Origin: Pseudomonadota bacterium
GTDB taxonomy: Bacteria > Pseudomonadota > Gammaproteobacteria > Burkholderiales > Burkholderiaceae_B
Direction: 5' to 3'
NCBI GenBank assembly: GCA_023423975.1
Contig: JAFAEO010000004.1
Span: 186,001-250,000, forward strand
DNA: 64,000 nucleotides
The translations under genes and the position numbers were made by a program. Shown piece after piece: positions 1-9,371 of the stretch. Numbering within the stretch: position 1 is the first letter of the stretch; every line of letters starts with the position of its first letter. The notes beneath the pieces are model-generated. The model was given only the letters and a program-made list of their open reading frames with translations. It did no database searches and was not told the DNA's origin.

Positions 1-1
1 G

Positions 2-259
2 GACACCGGGATGTTTATCCAGACCATCATGATCGCAGCCAGATCGCTGGGACTGCATACCTGTCCCCAGGCGGCGCTGAGCAACTATCCACAAATCATT
101 CGGCGCCATCTGCATATCGCTGACGACCAGATCATCGCTTGCGGCATTTCCCTTGGCTATGAGGACACCGAACACCCGGCCAATCAATTTTCCACCAGCC
201 GGATCGAGGTCGACGAATTTACGGTGTTTCACACTGATGTGCAGGAAAACGCCCCATGA
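2..259 (+). CDS. Nitroreductase family protein, C-terminal part (gene begins before the window)
   Basis: The open frame runs in from the left edge, so only about the last 85 residues are visible. They contain the usual C-terminal features of FMN-dependent nitroreductases: a helix beginning MFIQTIMIAA, a GLHTCPQA segment, and the end motif CGISLGYED followed by PANQF and a TSR segment. Such enzymes reduce nitroaromatics or quinones with NAD(P)H. The stop overlaps the ATG of the downstream CoA-transferase (ATGA), which suggests translational coupling. The substrate cannot be told. The first in-frame ATG at 11 is probably internal. Confidence 0.8.
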   Translation, partial: DTGMFIQTIMIAARSLGLHTCPQAALSNYPQIIRRHLHIADDQIIACGISLGYEDTEHPANQFSTSRIEVDEFTVFHTDVQENAP

Positions 260-1632
260 CCGACGCTACCCACCCCACACAAGCGCCGCTGCCCAACAGT
301 CTTCTTTGTGCACTGCTGCCCGTTTTACAACTGTCCCCACAGTATGTGCGGGAACATCTGCAACTGGGTACGGGTAATTTTTTACCATCCAATCTGCAGG
401 TTAATGAACTGGCCTGCGGCGCCGTCTCTGCGGCAGCCTTGTCCGCCGCCGACCTGCGCCAGGCGCAGACCGTAACGGTAGAGCCGGCACAAGTGTCAGT
501 TGCCTTTCGCAACGATCAACTGCAAACGATAGACGGCGAACACGCTGCGGTCTTCAAGTCTCATTCAGGCTTTTTTCAAACCAAAGATGGCTGGGTCAGG
601 TTGCATGGCAACTACCCTCATCACCGCCAGCGCCTGCTGGATGCACTTGGCCTGCCCGATACGTGCCCGCGTGAACAGCTGGCCGATACCCTTAAGCAGT
701 GGCGCGCCATTGACGTAGAAGATACGGTAACCGCCGCCAGAGGCATTGCCGTCAAGGTGCGCGACACCGCGCAATGGCAGCAGTCGGAACAGGCGCAGCA
801 AGCTGCCGGCGTGCCGTTGCTGTCCATAGACAATATCGCGCCTCAAACGTCACTACCGTCGGATTCGCAGCAGGGGCGGCCGCGGGTGCTGGATCTGACC
901 CGCGTGATTGCCGGACCGGTTGCCACGCGCACGCTGGCCTATCTGGGCTGCGATGTGTTGCGGATTGATAATCCGGCCATGCCGGAATTGCCGGTACAAC
1001 ATGTAGACACCGGAGCAGACAAACGCTCTGCCCTGCTCGACTTGCGTGAACCCGAAGCTTTGCACAGGCTGCATGAATTATTGAGCACGGCCGACGTTCT
1101 GGTCACGGGCTATCGCCCCCAAGCACTAAGCGCTTTCGGGCTGGACAGTGGGACACTGACCCGGACCTACCCTCATCTGATCCACGCGACACTCTCGGCC
1201 TGGACGTTCGCAGGACCATGGGGGGATCGGCGCGGCTTTGACAGTATCGTGCAGGCAGCGACCGGCATTGGCATGCTGGAATCTGCGGACGGCGCCACCC
1301 CCGGGGCCCTGCCGGCACAGGCGCTGGATCATGCCACCGGCTATCTGCTGGCGGCCGGCATTTTGCGCGCACTTAAATGGCGCAGCGAACAGGGCGGTAC
1401 CTGGCGCGTACAGGCCCATTTGCTGGCGACCGCCAACTGGCTGCTTGCCCGCGGCACTGCTTCCGATAAAGGCGTCGCGCTTGCTGATGTGTCACCGTGG
1501 CAGTTGCGCCAGCCCAGCCCATCGGGAATCGTTATACAATCGCGTCCTGCCTTTGCCATCGACAGCCACGCCAGTTTTTCACAGGTTGGCGGTCTCTGGG
1601 GCAGCGACGATCCGTCCTGGCGGACCGATTAA
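256..1632 (+). CDS. CoA-transferase family III (CaiB/BaiF) protein with rearranged segment order
   Basis: A 458-residue protein. From about residue 210 it carries the N-terminal signature of family III CoA-transferases (RVLDLTRVIAGPVATRTLAY, then LRID, ADVLVTGYRP, GPWGDRRGFDSIVQ and QALDHATGYL). The first 200 residues instead contain a stretch (KDGWVRLHGNYPHHRQRLL) that normally lies in the C-terminal half of CaiB proteins. The two halves therefore appear in swapped order. From memory, many Burkholderiales carry proteins of this layout annotated simply as CoA transferase. The function would be moving CoA between an acyl-CoA and a free acid; substrate unknown. It overlaps the nitroreductase by four bases. 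Confidence 0.8.
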   Translation: MTDATHPTQAPLPNSLLCALLPVLQLSPQYVREHLQLGTGNFLPSNLQVNELACGAVSAAALSAADLRQAQTVTVEPAQVSVAFRNDQLQTIDGEHAAVFKSHSGFFQTKDGWVRLHGNYPHHRQRLLDALGLPDTCPREQLADTLKQWRAIDVEDTVTAARGIAVKVRDTAQWQQSEQAQQAAGVPLLSIDNIAPQTSLPSDSQQGRPRVLDLTRVIAGPVATRTLAYLGCDVLRIDNPAMPELPVQHVDTGADKRSALLDLREPEALHRLHELLSTADVLVTGYRPQALSAFGLDSGTLTRTYPHLIHATLSAWTFAGPWGDRRGFDSIVQAATGIGMLESADGATPGALPAQALDHATGYLLAAGILRALKWRSEQGGTWRVQAHLLATANWLLARGTASDKGVALADVSPWQLRQPSPSGIVIQSRPAFAIDSHASFSQVGGLWGSDDPSWRTD

Positions 1633-1677
1633 ACGGCTTGGCAGCCACCTGCGCACTCCATATCACCTACCTGCATC

Positions 1678-2871
1678 ATGCAACCTTCAACCTCCGGCTC
1701 GACGCCACAACATGTGGCCCTGGCCCTGCTCGCGCTGTCCCTGGGCAGCTTTTGTATCGGCACCACTGAATTTGCCAGTATGGGCATATTGCCCCTGATC
1801 GTAAGCGATCTTCAGGTGAGTATCCCGGCCGCTGGCCATGCCATTTCCGCCTACGCCATTGGCGTTGTGGCCGGCGCACCATTGCTGACCATGGCAGGCG
1901 CACGCCTGCATCGGCGACCGTTTCTGCTGCTACTGTTTTTCATGTTCATTGTAGGCAATGTGCTGTCAGCGCTGGCGCCTTCTATCGAATGGCTGATCGT
2001 GGCGCGGTTTCTGACCGGGCTGCCACATGGCTGCTATTTTGGCGCGGGTGTTGTGGCCGGCGCCCATCTGGTCGGTAAAAGCAAGACCGGCAGGGCTGTC
2101 TCGCTGATCCTGCTGGGCCTGACGGTGGCCAATATCATTGGCGCGCCTGCTGCCACCTTTGCCGGACAGGTACTGGGCTGGCGCAATACCTATCTGCTGG
2201 TCGCGCTGTTCGGGCTGGCGGCCTTCGGTTGTCTGTGGCGTTGGCTACCCAAGTCGGATGCGCTCAAGGGCAACCCTGTGAGCCAGGAACTGCATGGCCT
2301 GAAAACACCCAAAGCCTGGTTTCTGCTCCTGATCATCGCCATCGGCACCAGCAGCATTTTTGCCGTTTATACCTATATTGGCCCCATGGTGACCGATGTG
2401 GCCCATTTGCCTACGGGGATGATTCCGGTCGCCCTGATGACCTTTGGCGCCGGCATGACCAGCGGCAACCTGCTGGGCGGCTATCTGGCTGATAAGTATC
2501 AACAGAAGGGCATCATCATTGGCTTTTGCTGTGTGCTGATTACATTGGTCATACTGGGCCTGACGGCAAGTACGTCCTGGATGCTGTTGATCTGCATGTT
2601 CGGCATTGCGTTCAGCTCCATGCTGGTGGTACCTTCCATGCAGGTCCAGATCATGCTAAGCGCTCCGCAGGCGCCCACGCTGATGGGTGCTCTGACACAT
2701 GCCGCTTTCAATGCCGCCAATGCACTGGGCGCGTGGCTGGGCGGCATCACCATTACCGCCGGCCTGGGTCTGGTTTCACCCGTATGGGCAGGCCTGCTGA
2801 TGACACTGATCGGCCTGGTGATTTTTTTGATGCGAGGCGTTATTCTGCGCCGGCAGCAAACGCACACATAG
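1678..2871 (+). CDS. MFS transporter, DHA1 (AraJ-like efflux) family
   Basis: A 397-residue protein, the usual size for a 12-helix major facilitator. Hydrophobic helices are spread along the whole length. The first helix region contains SLGSFCIGTTEFASMG, typical of the AraJ/sugar-efflux subgroup of DHA1 drug:proton antiporters, and the loop between helices 2 and 3 has the basic GARLHRRP (motif A region). It probably exports a small sugar or drug-like molecule in exchange for protons across the inner membrane. It lies 45 bases after the CoA-transferase on the same strand and may be cotranscribed. The start has no clear ribosome binding site, but no better ATG is visible. Substrate unknown. Confidence 0.85.
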   Translation: MQPSTSGSTPQHVALALLALSLGSFCIGTTEFASMGILPLIVSDLQVSIPAAGHAISAYAIGVVAGAPLLTMAGARLHRRPFLLLLFFMFIVGNVLSALAPSIEWLIVARFLTGLPHGCYFGAGVVAGAHLVGKSKTGRAVSLILLGLTVANIIGAPAATFAGQVLGWRNTYLLVALFGLAAFGCLWRWLPKSDALKGNPVSQELHGLKTPKAWFLLLIIAIGTSSIFAVYTYIGPMVTDVAHLPTGMIPVALMTFGAGMTSGNLLGGYLADKYQQKGIIIGFCCVLITLVILGLTASTSWMLLICMFGIAFSSMLVVPSMQVQIMLSAPQAPTLMGALTHAAFNAANALGAWLGGITITAGLGLVSPVWAGLLMTLIGLVIFLMRGVILRRQQTHT

Positions 2872-2996
2872 GCAATGGCGATGACGCTTGTGATAATAAT
2901 CTCGATTACAGCGGCACTCGCGCGACAGACAGACGCCCGCCACATTGCCGGGCGCACTGGCTAAATTTTTACACATGAGCCCCGGCCGGAGCCGGA

Positions 2997-4052
2997 CTAC
3001 CAGCCGGCTTCCCTGACCAGCGTCTGCACCATTTGCGTAGCCGGCATCGCCCGGGCCAGCGCTGCGGCCTGGCCTGCCCATTGCGCCGCAAATTCATCAT
3101 TGCCTTTGGCGCTGGCGGCGGCGTTCAGTGCCTTGGCCGCATCATAGGTCATGGAATAGCCGGGCGTGGGTGGACGGGCGCTGGCCGGTTCGTCAATATA
3201 CAGGCGGTTGCGCAAGCCCCGCGCCGCACGCCCCGACAGTGTCGTCGTCACCCGGGTGTCATAAGCGCGTTCGCTTTGCAATGCCTTGCGATAGGCGGCA
3301 TTGGCGGCCGATTCCGGGCACAGTATAAACGCCGTGCCGCATTGCACGCCAGCCGCGCCCAGGGCCAGCGCGGCCTTGATGGCAGCGCCATCCATAATGC
3401 CACCAGCGGCCACCACCGGCAATGCGGATTGGGTTGCCAGCATATGCACCAGGGCAAACGTACCATATTGTGCATCGCCGTTTTCCGGATCGAACACGCC
3501 CCGATGTCCGCCGGCTTCATACCCCTGGGCAACCAGCACATCAATGCCTGCAGCCTCTATCTGCCGGGCCTCTGCTGGCGTAGTGGCGCTAGCCATCAGC
3601 ACGATGTCGGCGTTTTTCAACGCGTCAATGTACTCCTGCGACGGCAGGCCGAAATGGAAGCTGACTACGGCCGGGCGGGTTTCCAGCACCAGTTCAAGCA
3701 TATCCGGGTAATCGGGAAACGGCCGATAAATGTCCTTCAGTTCTGATGGTGGCGTAGCGCCGAATTCTTCGAACATGGGACGCAGGTGCTCCAGCCACGC
3801 ATGGCTGGCCGCCGGGTTCGGCGCGGTCGGCCGGTGACAGAAAAAATTGATGTTGACGGGTTTGCGCGTCAGGCGCTGCACTTCGGTGATCATGCTGCGC
3901 GCCTGATCCAGTGAAGCGGAGGCCAGCCCCAATGAGCCCAGCGCACCGGCTTCCGATACGGCAGCGGCCAGCGCCGGCGTAGAGACGCCCGCCATCGGCG
4001 CCTGAATCAGCGGATAGGTTGTATTCAATAATTGGACAAGTGATTTGCTCAT
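2997..4052 (-). CDS. Nitronate monooxygenase (2-nitropropane dioxygenase family)
   Basis: FMN-dependent TIM-barrel enzyme that oxidises alkyl nitronates, relieving propionate-3-nitronate type toxicity. I use the ATG at 4052 (351 residues), preceded by AAAAGGAA seven bases upstream; the frame stays open further but has no such site. Visible class I NMO features are the N-terminal YPLIQAPMAGVSTPALA, GYEAGGHRG with the probable catalytic His183, the phosphate-binding AAGGI near 215-219 and GTAF near 239. It converges with the MFS gene at 1678-2871 and stands alone on its strand. The true substrate of this branch is unproven. Confidence 0.88.
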   Translation of the reverse strand: MSKSLVQLLNTTYPLIQAPMAGVSTPALAAAVSEAGALGSLGLASASLDQARSMITEVQRLTRKPVNINFFCHRPTAPNPAASHAWLEHLRPMFEEFGATPPSELKDIYRPFPDYPDMLELVLETRPAVVSFHFGLPSQEYIDALKNADIVLMASATTPAEARQIEAAGIDVLVAQGYEAGGHRGVFDPENGDAQYGTFALVHMLATQSALPVVAAGGIMDGAAIKAALALGAAGVQCGTAFILCPESAANAAYRKALQSERAYDTRVTTTLSGRAARGLRNRLYIDEPASARPPTPGYSMTYDAAKALNAAASAKGNDEFAAQWAGQAAALARAMPATQMVQTLVREAGW

Positions 4053-4396
4053 GACATTCCTTTTTGCGTGACTGCTCGCCCCGGCCGGGCCGAATGCAGC
4101 CATAACACGGGTCAGCCCATGCTGCGCTTCACGATGTCCGACATCAGGTGTGCCGCCTCATCATACCAAAGCGGCAGGCAGAATTTGCCCTTGCCATACT
4201 TCGCATTGGGGTTTTGGATGTTGGCGCATAGCCTGATGCTTCTCCCTGTGGCACTAAGCTCAATGCAACGCAAACCGCTCAGGCATGGCCTTGACAGACA
4301 TTCAAAAAAAAACGGCGACCACATATGCAGCCGCCGTCCTCTGTAGAAAATGGCCTGCAAGAACCCAGGCCGTTCAAACTGTTTTCACGCCCTGAT
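4053..4396. other. Intergenic region between nitronate monooxygenase and ggt
   Basis: About 340 bases without a convincing gene. Short frames here (for example an 82-codon one on the minus strand) have no recognisable domain or ribosome site. It holds the ggt terminator and presumably the promoter of the nitronate monooxygenase's upstream side; I see nothing else. Confidence 0.5.
4304..4337 (-). terminator. Rho-independent terminator of ggt
   Basis: Read on the minus strand, ACGGCG (4337-4332) pairs with CGCCGT (4317-4312) around a 14-base loop and is followed directly by a run of eight T. It lies 60 bases beyond the ggt stop codon. Confidence 0.75.
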
Positions 4397-6184
4397 TCAA
4401 TACCCCAGAGTAACGCCATCCGGATTACGTGGATCAGAATAGCCATACATCATATTGTCGCGAATCTGTATGGTTTGCGTGCGACCCATTGTGGGCTTGA
4501 CGACAACCTTGTAGCCCTGTTTTTTCAGCAGGTCGATCGTATCGGGGCTGAATCCGGGTTCCAGCCGCAGTTCGTCGGGCAGCCATTGGTGGTGAAAGCG
4601 CGGCAGTGCAGCAGCAACGGCCGGGTTCATGCCAAAATCAATGCTGTTGGTGAGCGTCTGCAACACCGTTGTGATAATGCGGGCGCCGCCGGGGCTACCG
4701 GTCACCAGCCAGGGCTTGTTGTCCTTGAGCACCATGGTTGGCGTCATGGACGACAGCGGCCGCTTGCCGGGTTCAATGGCATTGGCTTCCCCGCCGATCA
4801 GGCCAAAGGCATTGGGCACGCCCGGCTTGGACGAAAAATCATCCATCTCGTTGTTCAGCAAAATGCCGGTATTGCCAGCCACAATCCCGCTACCGAAATT
4901 CAGATTCAGCGTATAAGTGACAGCAACTGCATTGCCGTCCTTGTCCACCACGGAGTAATGGGTAGTCTGGTCGCTTTCGTATTTCTGCGGCGCGCCAGGC
5001 TTGATATCCCTGGCGGGCGTCACTTTTTCTTCGCCCACCAGTTTGGCCAGTTCATCGGCGTAGGATTTGGCGATCAGGCCTTTTTGCGGCACTTTAACAA
5101 AATCGGTATCACCCAGGTATTCGGAGCGGTCCGCATAAGCGCGCTTCATGGTTTCTGCCATCAGGCGAATGGTTTTGGCGCTGTTGGGACCCGATTCGTT
5201 CAGCGGGAAGTGCTCCAGCACATTCAGCATCTGAATGATGTGGATACCGCCCGAGCTCGGTGGCGGCATGGAGACAACCTTATAGCCGCGATATTCACCG
5301 GTTACCGGCTCGCGTTCCACCACTTTATAGTTGGCCAGGTCCTCTTTGCTGATCAGGCCCTGATGCTTGCTCATTTCCTGGACGATCTGCTCGGCAATGG
5401 CGCCCTTGTAGAAGGCATCACTACCCTGCTCCGCGATCATTTTCATGGAATTGGCCAGATCTTTCATGACCAGTTGCTCGCCTGCCTTGAGCGGTTCATC
5501 ATCCTTGAAGAAAATGGCCTTGGTATTTTCCCACTTGCCCAGATTATCTTTTTCCACGGCCAGCGCTTCGGCCAGTGTCGGGCTGACGGTATAGCCCTTT
5601 TCGGCAAGGGCAATGGCCGGCTGCATCACCTCTGCCAGCGGCATAGTGCCCCATTTTTTCAGGGCATGTTCCATCCCTTTGACCGTGCCCGGTACGCCAA
5701 CGGCAAAGTGGGTATACAGGGATTTATTATTGATGACCTGGCCCTTGTCATCCAGATACATGTCGCGACCAGCCTTTGACGGGGCCATTTCACGAAAATC
5801 AAGCGCAATGGTCTTTCCCGATTTGGCGTCATGCACCATCATGAACCCGCCACCACCCACGTTACCCGCATTGGGCAAGGCCACAGCCAGGGCAAAGCCC
5901 ACGGCCACCGCGGCGTCGACCGCATTGCCACCTTTTTTAAGGATTTCCAGTCCGATCTCGGAAGCCAGACGCTGTTCAGATGCCACCATCCCGTTTTTGG
6001 CGCTGACCGGATGGAAGATATCCATGTCGTAGTCATACTTGATGGTAGGCGGCGCCGGCAGGTTGACGGTGCTTGCGGCAGCGGGTGCCTGCTGCGCCGA
6101 GACCTGCCCGGCGCCCAGTGCCAATGCGACACTGATGCAGATTGCCGACAGCGCGAGCCGGCTTATTTTCTTGTCGAACAACAT
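4397..6184 (-). CDS. ggt: Gamma-glutamyltransferase, periplasmic (glutathione hydrolase)
   Basis: A 595-residue precursor; E. coli Ggt has 580. Residues 1-30 form a Sec signal peptide ending VSA. The enzyme cleaves the gamma-glutamyl bond of glutathione and transfers or hydrolyses the glutamyl group in the periplasm. The autoprocessing motif QTTHYSVVDKDG is present; Thr407 would become the N-terminal nucleophile of the small subunit, as Thr391 does in E. coli. Downstream motifs such as ILLNNEMDDFS, KRPLSSMTPT and VTGSPGG closely follow the E. coli protein. The start has GAGGAG upstream. It is monocistronic with a clear terminator. Confidence 0.97.
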   Translation of the reverse strand: MLFDKKISRLALSAICISVALALGAGQVSAQQAPAAASTVNLPAPPTIKYDYDMDIFHPVSAKNGMVASEQRLASEIGLEILKKGGNAVDAAVAVGFALAVALPNAGNVGGGGFMMVHDAKSGKTIALDFREMAPSKAGRDMYLDDKGQVINNKSLYTHFAVGVPGTVKGMEHALKKWGTMPLAEVMQPAIALAEKGYTVSPTLAEALAVEKDNLGKWENTKAIFFKDDEPLKAGEQLVMKDLANSMKMIAEQGSDAFYKGAIAEQIVQEMSKHQGLISKEDLANYKVVEREPVTGEYRGYKVVSMPPPSSGGIHIIQMLNVLEHFPLNESGPNSAKTIRLMAETMKRAYADRSEYLGDTDFVKVPQKGLIAKSYADELAKLVGEEKVTPARDIKPGAPQKYESDQTTHYSVVDKDGNAVAVTYTLNLNFGSGIVAGNTGILLNNEMDDFSSKPGVPNAFGLIGGEANAIEPGKRPLSSMTPTMVLKDNKPWLVTGSPGGARIITTVLQTLTNSIDFGMNPAVAAALPRFHHQWLPDELRLEPGFSPDTIDLLKKQGYKVVVKPTMGRTQTIQIRDNMMYGYSDPRNPDGVTLGY

Positions 6185-6371
6185 GTCTGTACTCCTCGAT
6201 TTTTTTAGATGTATACCCTGAACAAACTGGGAAAATGCCCGTTGTAAAGGCTGGGTGCCAGTGGATTGAACACGATTGTAAAATCATCCGCAACAAATTG
6301 ATAGGTGTGGATGCCGCTGTTTAACCCCTTCTTACAATCTGTTTTGATTGCCCCGGCAGATTTGGCGCGAC

Positions 6372-6761
6372 TTACCAGTCACCACCCTTTTTCACCTGTT
6401 CCAGTTGGCGGCGATCACGTTTGGTCGGACGGCCATGCTCAAGACTGAGGGCGGGCTCGCCGGCCAGCCGTCGCTGTTCCTGCGCGGCCTCGCGTGCCAA
6501 CCGGCTCGCTTCGGTCTCTTCATAAAGCGTGCGTGCAACGGGTGCCGGCCCCCGTATGGCAGAGAGCGCCAGCACCTGAACGGTCATTGTGGTCTGATCA
6601 CGCCGGACTGCGACCACATCGCCCGGGCTCACCTCGCGGGCGGGTTTGGCCGGCTGATCGTTGACCAGCACGCGGCCTTTGCCGATTTCAGTGGCCGCCA
6701 GCGAGCGCGTTTTGTAAAAGCGTGCTGCCCAGAGCCATTTATCAATACGTAGTTTTTCCAT
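6372..6761 (-). CDS. hslR: Hsp15-like S4-domain RNA-binding protein
   Basis: A 129-residue protein (E. coli Hsp15: 133). Residues 3-60 are an S4 RNA-binding domain: RIDKWLWAARFYKTRSLA, then GKGRVLVNDQPAKPA and VSPGDVVAV. The basic C-terminal tail (RPTKRDRRQLEQVKKG) is also typical. Hsp15 binds stalled 50S subunits carrying nascent chains and helps recycle them after heat shock. I chose the ATG at 6761 because the S4 domain starts immediately after it; 13 upstream codons in the same frame are not conserved-looking. It stands between ggt and the divergent creA. Confidence 0.9.
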   Translation of the reverse strand: MEKLRIDKWLWAARFYKTRSLAATEIGKGRVLVNDQPAKPAREVSPGDVVAVRRDQTTMTVQVLALSAIRGPAPVARTLYEETEASRLAREAAQEQRRLAGEPALSLEHGRPTKRDRRQLEQVKKGGDW

Positions 6762-7005
6762 AAAGAATAGAGGTAAGCGATTCTGCCCAAGCGGGCTCAA
6801 TACAAGGTAAGAGGATCAATGCTGGCAAGACGTCGCGTTGCACCTCATTCCGGACGCAGCACGTTGCCGAACTATTGTAGTCGCATTTGGCGGCAGGCGC
6901 GCTCGCGATTTTCACCTACCGCCCAAGGTCAGTCAGGTCCCTGTCCTGTCGCGCCCGATTGGGTGTAAACTCTTTGCCGACATTCAACTTATTCCCTTAG
7001 GAATC

Positions 7006-7512
7006 ATGAGCATCATGAAACGAGTCTTTTGCGCACTTACTGCCTGCGCCGCGCTACTGGGCACCGCCGCGCCCGCCACTGCTGTCGCCGATGATATCGG
7101 CTGCGTCAGTACCACCTGGCGTATCGTCAACAATGACAAGGTCTGCGTCCAGTCTTTCAACGATCCGCAGATCGAAGGTGTGACTTGCCATCTGTCCTAC
7201 GCCAAAACCGGCGGTGTGTCCGGCGCACTGGGTTTTGCAGAAAACCCGTCGCGTTTCTCGTTGTCGTGCCGCCAGACAGGCCCGCTCAAGGCTGCGCAGC
7301 CGGTGCGCAAGGTACAGGAAGATGTGTTTACCCAGCGCATGAGCTTTCTGTTCAAGGGGCTCAATGTCTCGCGCCTGATCGACACTGAAAACCAGTCCCT
7401 GATCTATCTGGTTGTGAGCGAAAAACTGATTGATGGCTCGCCCTACAACAGCATTTCCGTCGTACCGCTAATGCCCTGGCGCGATACCGAGCCGGCCATC
7501 ACGGTCAAGTGA
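7006..7512 (+). CDS. creA: CreA family exported protein
   Basis: A 168-residue precursor (E. coli CreA: 157). The start at 7006 has TTAGGA upstream and begins a Sec signal peptide (MSIMKRVFCALTACAALLG) with a cleavage site near TAVADD. The mature part has the CreA pattern: DIGCVSTTW, VCVQSFNDPQIEGVTCHLSYAKTGG, PSRFSLSCRQTGP and VFTQRMSFLFKGLNVSRLID. Four or five cysteines suggest disulfides in the periplasm. The molecular role of CreA is unknown. It is followed after 38 bases by the DUF3025 gene and the two may be cotranscribed. Confidence 0.92.
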   Translation: MSIMKRVFCALTACAALLGTAAPATAVADDIGCVSTTWRIVNNDKVCVQSFNDPQIEGVTCHLSYAKTGGVSGALGFAENPSRFSLSCRQTGPLKAAQPVRKVQEDVFTQRMSFLFKGLNVSRLIDTENQSLIYLVVSEKLIDGSPYNSISVVPLMPWRDTEPAITVK

Positions 7513-7550
7513 ATTTGCCATGACGACAACGGACGGCAGGGTCGCATTGC

Positions 7551-8336
7551 ATGATTATTGATGTTCTGTCAGGGCTGGACACGACACGTCCCTGGTGGTC
7601 ACCTTTGCGCGCCTGGCTGCCGGGCCATGCACATTGGGATGCGGCTGCGCTGGCAACGGCAGCCGTGACTTCACCCATGCCTGTAGCGCTATTGCTCAAC
7701 GCGCTGGCGCCAGCGGCGTGTCCCGTCCGCTTTACCAGCCAGTCTGCGCTACCTGCCGGCATGGCCTACGAGCAGTTCATCGGTCAGAACGGCGTATGCC
7801 CGACGCGAGACAATGTGCATGATTTTTTCAACGGCCTGTGCTGGTTTCAGTTTCCAAAAGTAAAGGCCCTGTTCAACAAGATCCAGTGTCAGCAAATTTT
7901 CCGTCAGGGTGTAGGCCAGCGGCGCGGCGTGGTTCGCGATACGATCACCCTGCTTGACGAGGGGGGCCTGTTTCTGCAAGCCCCGTCGCCCTTATGGGAC
8001 GCGATTGAGCAACGGGATTGGCGCCGCGCATTTATCGACGAACGTGCCTTGTGGCAGCAGACGCACATTGCCATTATCGGCCACGCCCTGCTGGAAAAAT
8101 GCGTGAATCCGTACAAGGCGATTACAGCAAATGTGATACGCATCCCTTCGGACACCCGCGCAGATGATATCGACGCGGTGATGGCACAAAATTTGGCAAG
8201 GCTTCTGACCGCGGAACAACTGCAGGTCAAGCCACACTGCCCCCTGCCAGTGATGGGCATCCCCGGCTGGGATGCCGCCAGCGAAAACCCGGCATTTTAC
8301 GATGACCCACAGGTGTTTCGCGCGCCGCGCCCATAA
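7551..8336 (+). CDS. DUF3025 domain-containing protein
   Basis: A 261-residue cytosolic-looking protein of the DUF3025 family. Diagnostic stretches are YEQFIGQNGVCPTRDNVHDF with FNGLCWFQFPK (near residues 75-105), QRRGVVRDTITLLDEGG and HALLEKCVNPYKAITANVI. No signal peptide or membrane helix is seen. The family is widespread in beta- and gammaproteobacteria; its function is not known to me, and nothing in the context decides it. The histidine/asparagine-rich HDFFN motif is the most conserved-looking part and would be the place to look for an active site. Confidence 0.85.
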   Translation: MIIDVLSGLDTTRPWWSPLRAWLPGHAHWDAAALATAAVTSPMPVALLLNALAPAACPVRFTSQSALPAGMAYEQFIGQNGVCPTRDNVHDFFNGLCWFQFPKVKALFNKIQCQQIFRQGVGQRRGVVRDTITLLDEGGLFLQAPSPLWDAIEQRDWRRAFIDERALWQQTHIAIIGHALLEKCVNPYKAITANVIRIPSDTRADDIDAVMAQNLARLLTAEQLQVKPHCPLPVMGIPGWDAASENPAFYDDPQVFRAPRP

Positions 8337-8458
8337 CGCCTTGCCGTGCATACGGGGCCTTAAGGTCTGAAGACCGTGCAAGAGCTGCCACGCCCTTCGG
8401 ACCCATAAAGGCCCACAACGCCCGTGCCCTCGCAGCGGCCAGCACAAACGCGCAGCCG

Positions 8459-9286
8459 TTACCCGCTGAACACACCATACTGCTGCAGCGCCTTGAACAG
8501 CATATAGGCAGCCAGTGCAAACAACAGACCGGCAAAGACCTTGCGCAGTTTGTCCACCGGCAAGGTGTGCGCCATGCGTGCACCTACCGGCGCCAATAAC
8601 ACACTCATGATCACCAGCAAGATGAGGGCAGGCCAGTAAACATAGCCCAGCATGCCATCGCGTACACCTACTTCGCGGATACCCGACAATATGTAGCCCA
8701 CGCTATTGGACAGTGCGATGGGAAAGCCCAGAGCGGCAGAGGTTGCCACCGCGTTGCGCAAGGGTACATTGCACCAGACCATGAAAGGGACCGACAAAAA
8801 TCCGCCACCGGCGCCGACCAGACCTGAGATAAAGCCGATGCCGGTACCGGCGGCAGTGCGTCCTACCATGCCAGGCAGTTGCCGGGACGGTTTGGGCTTT
8901 TTATTGCGCAACATGTTCAAACCCGAGTAGCCAACAAACAGCGCAAAAAACAGCGACAATGCCGCACCATGCAAATAGGCAAATACCGCACCGCCAGAGA
9001 GCAGACCTCCCAGCAGGATACCCGGGGCCAGCGTAAAGACCACCGGCCACAGGACAGCCCCCTGCCGATGATGGGCCCGCATGCTGGAGATTGATGTAAA
9101 AAGGATCATGCCCATGCTGGTAGCGATGGCCGAATGAACCGCAAGGTCGGGCGACATCAGGGAAGCGCCAAACAGCAGCGTCAGAAAGGGCACCAGCACC
9201 ATGCCGCCGCCTACTCCCAGCAGGCCGGCCATGAAGCCGCCAAAGGCCCCCAGACACAATAAGGCAATAATGGTCAGCACGCTCAT
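8459..9286 (-). CDS. TauE/SafE family membrane permease (sulfite/sulfoacetate exporter type)
   Basis: A 275-residue integral membrane protein with about eight hydrophobic helices. The two internal repeats typical of the TauE/SafE (former DUF81) family are visible: GGFMAGLLGVGGGMVLVPFL near residues 15-35 and GFISGLVGAGGGFLSVPFMV near 150-170. Members export sulfite, sulfoacetate or other small organosulfur anions. The start has GGGAG nine bases upstream. It converges with the DUF3025 gene and lies next to a his-type ABC operon, which gives no clear hint of substrate. Confidence 0.9.
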   Translation of the reverse strand: MSVLTIIALLCLGAFGGFMAGLLGVGGGMVLVPFLTLLFGASLMSPDLAVHSAIATSMGMILFTSISSMRAHHRQGAVLWPVVFTLAPGILLGGLLSGGAVFAYLHGAALSLFFALFVGYSGLNMLRNKKPKPSRQLPGMVGRTAAGTGIGFISGLVGAGGGFLSVPFMVWCNVPLRNAVATSAALGFPIALSNSVGYILSGIREVGVRDGMLGYVYWPALILLVIMSVLLAPVGARMAHTLPVDKLRKVFAGLLFALAAYMLFKALQQYGVFSG

Positions 9287-9371
9287 CTGCAGTCTCCCGC
9301 GTGAGTGTCCATGGGTACCAGAAACGTGGCAGCAGCAAAAGCACGCCCGCTAGCGGCGCGACGGCCCCGCA

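Noticed and set aside
4325..5779. A 484-codon open frame on the plus strand
   Set aside because: It lies wholly antisense to ggt, has no domain-like sequence or ribosome site, and is explained by the codon bias of ggt.
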